A stretch of DNA of 64,000 nucleotides from Cryptomeria japonica (lineage: Eukaryota; Streptophyta; Pinopsida; Cupressales; Cupressaceae). The stretch covers positions 719,828,867-719,892,866 of the forward strand of contig NC_081413.1 of assembly GCF_030272615.1 (NCBI RefSeq). Reading direction: 5' to 3'. Each line of letters begins with the position of its first letter. The first letter of the stretch is position 1. The position numbers and the translations under genes were made by a program. Under the pieces are notes generated by a model. It was not told the DNA's origin. It saw nothing but the letters and a program-made list of their open reading frames with translations, and did no database searches. Below, piece after piece: positions 58,991 through 64,000 of the stretch.

Positions 58991-60346
58991 TGATCTGGTC
59001 AACTAATGAGAGGGTGGGATGAATCACTAGATAGAAAATATACTAAGCTTTCACCAAACTTAAATAAAAATCAGAAACAACTTGCAAAACTTAACCAGTT
59101 TAGTCTCTGTATCTAAAACTGCAATTGCACTGTCAAGCTTTACCAGTTGACCAAAAAATCAATGATATAGTGTAACAGATCTAAAACTCAAATACCATTT
59201 AACCGAAACATCAAACCACTTTACTAACATCAATAATAGCTCATTTCAGATCACTTCCGATCATCTAAACATGTCTAAGTGGATTTACTAGTTATTCATA
59301 TTAACCGTATCAAAAACATACTCACAAAATCATTCACCACTTGACACAATGATTTTTCACGTGGAAACCCAAATGGGAAAAACCATGGTGGGGATTAATA
59401 CCCACAAGTATTCTGAACTCTTTTGAAGTTTGCCCTATTAGGAGCCAAGCCTTGTTAGAAGCTTTACAAAAATGTCCTGTTAAGAACAAATCCGGTTAAG
59501 GGATTGACTACAATACCCTGTTAAAGGCGATACCCTATTAGAGGTAACCTCGATGGAGGATTTCAAATTCAAGCTAATGGATCACCTGGTTACAGGATTT
59601 GAACAAGAATCATATTAAAGCTTACCCGGTTAGGGGATTTAAACCATTGTAATGGTTAGAGAACAACAGGTACTATATTAATCTGGTAATAGCATTTCTC
59701 TTCTTAATCAAATCCTTTTATGCTCCTATTTGCCTTCACAACATTCTACAGATACACCTTCTAGTTCAGCAACAATAACTCACACTTAACCAAATTTGCC
59801 AACACACTTTACAAACAACTCATCAACCTTAAAAACAAATACAGTAGGTTGGTAACACAACACAAAATGTAAGATCTCATAGAGATTACAAACATATCAG
59901 TTCAATCTTGTCTGTTAGATTACATAGGAATCAACTACACATTGTTAAAGACAACTTTGACTACTCCTGGATCACCGCACATTGGATCCTATAACTCATC
60001 ACGTGTTTGTCACTCCATGCTATGAAATTGATCATTCCCAAGATAAATGGTTATCTCTACGCACCAAATCCACTTTGAAACTCATCACGTGCATCATGCA
60101 TGTGTGGCATCTTCATCTCCGCTCATCATTTGATCATAGATCATCACAACTGACTCTGCAAGCTCCATCGGTTAGGGTTACCTATTGATCACTCTGCTTC
60201 AATAGTAATACCAGTTTCCATCACTGCTTCACTATTGGTCACTTTACTGCATCACTACCGATTATAATACAGCTTCATTACCAGTTACTATTAACATAAA
60301 TGACAACACTATACTTCATCAATGCAATCTTCATGCAATGCCAACA
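58991..60346 (-). repeat. 3' LTR of a minus-strand copia element
   Basis: About 1356 bp. The minus strand starts TGTTGGCATTGCATGAAG at 60346, directly after the purine tract TCAAAGGGGGAGAA. It ends near 58991 (GTTGACCAGATCA) with the CACCCTCTCATTAG stretch shortly before. The small ORF at 59982 is inside the LTR. Confidence 0.75.
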
Positions 60347-60774
60347 TTCTCCCCCTTTGACATTGATGGCAATACAAATATCAATACCACTTGATTGTGA
60401 TGATTGAGAGTAAAGCATATACATAGAATAGTGATGGGAATGAAAACTCAAAGAGAGTTAATTCCTTGTCTAAGGGAAGTCGAATGTCATCCTAGTGGGC
60501 TCCCTTCATTTTTCATCTGGTCTACTAGTCAATTTAGACATCTCAACTCTCTAGGAGTGCTCCCAATCAATATGTGTTAACTGGTTGCTCGGGCTTGGTT
60601 GAGATTCACAAAGGTAAATCCAACTTCAAACTCTCAAACTCCTAACAAATGCTTGTAGAGGTTGTAGTAGGTGTTTATGATGTTTTCCAAGGGTAATCAA
60701 CTAGTTTTGAGTATGGGTTTGATTCATTTCCCCATCACTCCTTCCTTTCCCTATTTTATAGGCCTAGTAGCCCT
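60347..60774 (-). other. Polypurine tract and 3' end of copia internal region
   Basis: The minus strand shows TGCCATCAATGTCAAAGGGG then GAGAA at 60347, the standard copia tract. Upstream is non-coding 3' sequence, truncated at 60774 by an oppositely oriented LTR. Confidence 0.65.
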
Positions 60775-61479
60775 TGTTGGCATTTTGGATATGTTGATAT
60801 GGTTTTGTCATTGATGTCAACACTTTTCATCGCTTGTCAACACTTATCAGCACTTGGAGATTTTGGTTATGTTCACCGGCAAGTCAGAGACTTATGCAAA
60901 GTCACCGGTATTTGGTTCACTGGCAGATTATATTGTTCACCGGCACTTGGAATGACTTGGAAACTATTTGGTTATGTCGAAGACATTATTCGATCACTTG
61001 GTTTTGGTAATTTGGTTAATTGTTAATTCGAGTTTGCATATTTGTTGTTACCGACAAATAGGTCCAGGATAAGCATCGACAGACATATCTATTCCAGATC
61101 AGCAGAGCATGTAATGGAGATGATTTATTATTATTGTAAATGCATTGAGCCGACATCATGCATTGGATATTGATTTACTTGTAATTGATTTTATTATAAT
61201 ATCTTTTAGTGAGCCGACCTATTCAAATTGGTCTTAGGTTATGGTACAAATGTAAGATCTCATTTGTGAGATTAAGAAGATAATACGAAAAGGATTGCAA
61301 TAAGGTATATGTGAAAATAAGCAGAGCTATACACACAGACATCATTTGAAGGTTGAAGGAAGGATTTTGTGAAGGCAATCAGAACTATACCGGTACTGAA
61401 TCCAGCATATGAAGATGTTATTTTATGCAGTACATTATCATTGGATTTAACCATCCAATTGTAGTCAGTGTGACTCTCA
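60775..61479 (+). repeat. Truncated copia LTR, plus orientation
   Basis: It starts TGTTGGCATTTTGGATATG with GTCATTGATGTCAACAC just inside, the usual copia LTR head here. No CACCCCCC-type 3' end follows, so it is truncated before 61480. CACCGG words recur (60878, 60903, 60937). The ORF 60799-61026 is a chance frame. Confidence 0.6.
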
Positions 61480-61700
61480 CACTAATACATTTGGACTAGA
61501 TTTTCGACTAAGGTTTCCGACGGAGAAGGTATATTGTGGCCAAATTTGATTTTTTTTGAAAAAATGCCCACATTCGTTGTAATTTCGATAGAAATTTCCT
61601 ATTTGGTTTCGACGAAGAAGGCATTAGCAATGAGAATTTTCTTTTTTTCAAAAAAGTGCTCAAGTTCATCGTAATTCCGACGACAGCGGCCATTACAAAA
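61480..61700 (+). other. Possible CACTA-type transposon terminus
   Basis: CACTAATAC at 61480 is followed by subterminal repeats TTTTCGAC, TTTCCGACGG, TTTCGACGAAG and TTCCGACGAC, as in plant CACTA elements. Two ~105-bp units (from about 61511 and 61605) repeat with GAGAAGG/GAAGAAGG and a homopolymer T/A block. I found no partner TAGTG end with a matching 3-bp duplication. Confidence 0.3.
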
Positions 61701-61885
61701 TAAAAAAACAGGCAAGGAATTCATTTGTGAATTGCAATCCCGCGTAGGCGTCCGTGGTGACTTCAACCCCCAAGAACATCAAACCCACGTCAAAGGCAAT
61801 CCCACACAAGAGATAGATTCAAATTGCCCTAGTTTTTAATTTCATGTTGCAAAAAAATATACATGTGGTGGTTAATTGTCCTAGT

Positions 61886-62722
61886 TTAATCTCGTAAAAC
61901 CATAGAACTGTGATTGAGGAGTGAGCGTTCAATTTTGTGGCAGCAATCCCTTCCTCCCATATACGCGCGTGTTGATTGTTCACATGAGATCACATCTCTT
62001 TGTGGCATCGTATCAAGCAATTCACGAGCCTTGTCCATGTTTCCATATTTTGCATTCATGTCAAGCAGGGCATTTGCAAGTACAACACCTAACAAAATTC
62101 CTCTATCCGTTATGCTTTGATGGATGTCCATACCCTATTCCAAAGCTCCCATTTTTGCACAGGAAGGGAGGATGTTGGCAAAGGTTGTGGAATTTGGCTT
62201 TATGCCTTCCAATTTCATTTGCTTGAAAGTGTCTAAAGCCTTTTCAACAAATCCATTTTGTGCATATCTAGCAATCGTTGCAGTCCACAAGACAACATTT
62301 CTTTCAGCCATTCTATCAAACAGTTCACGTGCCTTGTCTATGCTTCCACATTTTGCATACATGTCTACTAGGGTAGTTACAACTACAACATCTGACAAAA
62401 TTTCTCTATCCTTTATGCTTCGATGAATGTCCATACCCTATTCCAAATCTCCCATTTTGGCACAGGCAGGGAGGATAGTAGAAATGGTCGTGGAATTTGG
62501 CTTTACACCTGCCAATTTCATTTGATTGAAAGTTTCTAAAGCCTTCTCAACAAATCCATTTTGTGCAGTTGCAACTACATCTGACAAAATTCCTCTGTCT
62601 TTTATACTTTGATAGATGTCCATACCATGTTCCAAAGCTCCCATTTTGGCACAGGTTGGGAGTACGCTGGCAAACGTAACTAAAGAAATGCAATGATCAG
62701 CTCCAGAGACATCAAACCACTA
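61886..62722 (-). pseudogene. PPR-repeat protein fragment with nonsense codons
   Basis: One minus-strand frame from about 62722 to 61886 encodes repeats of pentatricopeptide type, probably the PLS kind that binds organelle RNA. Recognisable pieces are TFASVLPTCAKMGALEHG, VVTTLVDMYAKCGSIDKA, RELFDRMAERNVVLWTATIA and FVEKALDTFKQMKLEGIKPN. A ~101-residue unit (about three motifs) repeats; one copy has lost its middle. Stops fall at the same place in two units (LE-stop-GMDI). The sequence degenerates after PQRDVIS. No N-terminal targeting peptide or E/DYW tail is present. Confidence 0.85.
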
Positions 62723-64000
62723 CTAACAAAACTGAGAGTCTAAAATATGATAGGGAATAGTGTGAGCTGTCCTGAAATAAAATATTTTATTTTCAATTTC
62801 AACTAAAACATAATTACTCAGCCATTTAATGTTATTAATAAGTGTTTAATTTATGAAAGAGATAAATGGTTGGCCACAAGTACATGAGTTAGTAAATGCA
62901 CACAAATAAGTGAATTTGATATTCAAAACTATCTACAATGAATTCAATTCTTGTCCATTAGTCATTTATGTTTGCAATAAGCATCTTTGTTTGTTTTTCT
63001 TAATCTTTATTCATAGTTATGTGCATATTTCACATTCTATAATTAGGATATCAATTGCTATGGTTGAACACTAGTATGATGTTTGTGTTGTGGTATAGAT
63101 GCATGGAAACATAATTATGGGATTGTTATATTATAGAGATCATAAATCTAGATATCGCATATTAGTTCTAGCTCTTCTTGGATTGAGTCTAAAGTTGACA
63201 TACAGTCATAAAGCCATTATTAGCAGATCTATCCATTTCTAGTAAAGACAATTGAGAAAGTCATTTTGATATTGAGAGTTTCTTATCTGTTTACCTATTG
63301 ATCATTATTAAACCATAATATTTAGGTCTATTTATCTCTCTTGCAAAACCTCTGTAATTGTCCTAGATTGTCCCTACTACTCACTCTTCAATGAAATAGT
63401 GGTGTTCTAAAGATTTGTTGCACAAGATGGTGTTGAACATATCAACAAGGCTAGCATGGAAGGCATGTTCAAGCTTCCACTTGTACAACTTACAACAAAT
63501 AATTTGTTGATAGAAGAAATTCTTGAAATAGGAATACAATCGAAAGACAAGTAAGTACATACAAACCTCCTCAGTTGAAAATAAAATCTGTGTATAAAAA
63601 GAGTACATTGAATCCCAATCCATAAACACAATAGAGATACCAATGGAGACTTAATTGGATGTAGCATGTTGCACCAAAGTTGTTAGAGTATGCTAAGCTA
63701 GTACATAATGTTTCCTAAAGCCACATTAGTATTTTACCCAGATCATTATCTACCAAAACTAACTATAGTAATCTTTTTGAGGATTCATTTCATGGTGCTA
63801 GATCTTCATTTAGTTCCACTTCTTGTTGGAGAAAAGAACAACTATTTCTTGAGGTAGATGAATATCACATCAACAAAGGACAAGACCCTTTCTAGAATAT
63901 AACATATTCTACTCCAACAAAAGATCATGGGGGTTTCACTAGAGATATTGAATAAGAGATAGACTTATACTGCTGCATTAAAAGCATTGGCATGTTCTTC
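62723..64000. other. No gene seen
   Basis: AT-rich sequence without supportable coding, RNA gene or repeat boundary. The overlapping minus ORFs at 63381-63667 show no motif and compete in two frames. Confidence 0.4.

Noticed and set aside
60799-61026. Plus ORF of 75 residues
   Set aside because: Inside a copia LTR head; no homology recognised.
62756-62764. TAGTG as the partner end of the CACTA-like terminus at 61480
   Set aside because: The adjacent triplet (TGA) does not match the left flank (TCA) and there are no inverted CGACG repeats nearby.

Overview
This window looks like intergenic DNA from a large, repeat-rich plant nuclear genome. A conifer or other gymnosperm is my best guess, from the dense old retrotransposon nesting and the style of the copia LTRs, but nothing here proves the species. 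Bacterial features are absent. I found no intact host gene. Almost everything is decayed LTR retrotransposon sequence of three groups: Ty1/copia, Ty3/gypsy chromovirus, and Ty3/gypsy Tat-like. A broken pentatricopeptide-repeat (PPR) fragment lies near the right end.

Layout, left to right. 1-5454: a minus-strand element with a copia-type LTR and primer-binding site but no visible pol. It carries a coiled-coil/zinc-knuckle ORF (ORF A) and a long unrecognised ORF (ORF B). 5455-8343: start of a minus-strand Tat-like element. 8344-11878: 5' half of a minus-strand copia element (LTR, gag, protease, integrase). 11879-15745: minus-strand chromovirus remnant, split by a solo LTR with a perfect 5-bp target duplication (13248-14591). 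15746-16253: head of a Tat-type LTR.

16254-39999 is one nested locus. A plus-strand copia element (RT/RNase H at 16254-17061, last RNase H residues at 32384-32494, 3' end and LTR at 38751-39999) was split twice. A 15.3-kb plus-strand Tat-like element lies at 17062-32383 and a minus-strand chromovirus at 32600-38750. Near-perfect 5-bp target duplications mark both insertions. The Tat-like element has gag, protease, G-patch-like segment, RT, RNase H, second RNase H and integrase. The chromovirus has gag, protease, RT, RNase H, integrase and a readable chromodomain. All are broken by stops or shifts.

40000-48000 holds LTR fragments in both orientations and a decayed ORF built from ~45-residue repeats. 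48098-50484 is a complete 2.39-kb non-autonomous LTR element with perfect target duplications. 50500-58980 is AT-rich, gene-poor DNA dominated by local tandem duplications (periods about 266, 710 and 820 bp), microsatellites, a foldback structure and two ~500-bp units with shared ends. 58991-61479 holds two divergently oriented copia LTRs. 61480-61700 resembles a CACTA-transposon terminus, 61886-62722 is the PPR pseudogene, and the last 1.3 kb shows nothing recognisable.

The candidate for something little described is the 1-5454 element. It appears to borrow copia-style transposition signals while encoding a different protein set. No gene in the window looks functional as it stands.
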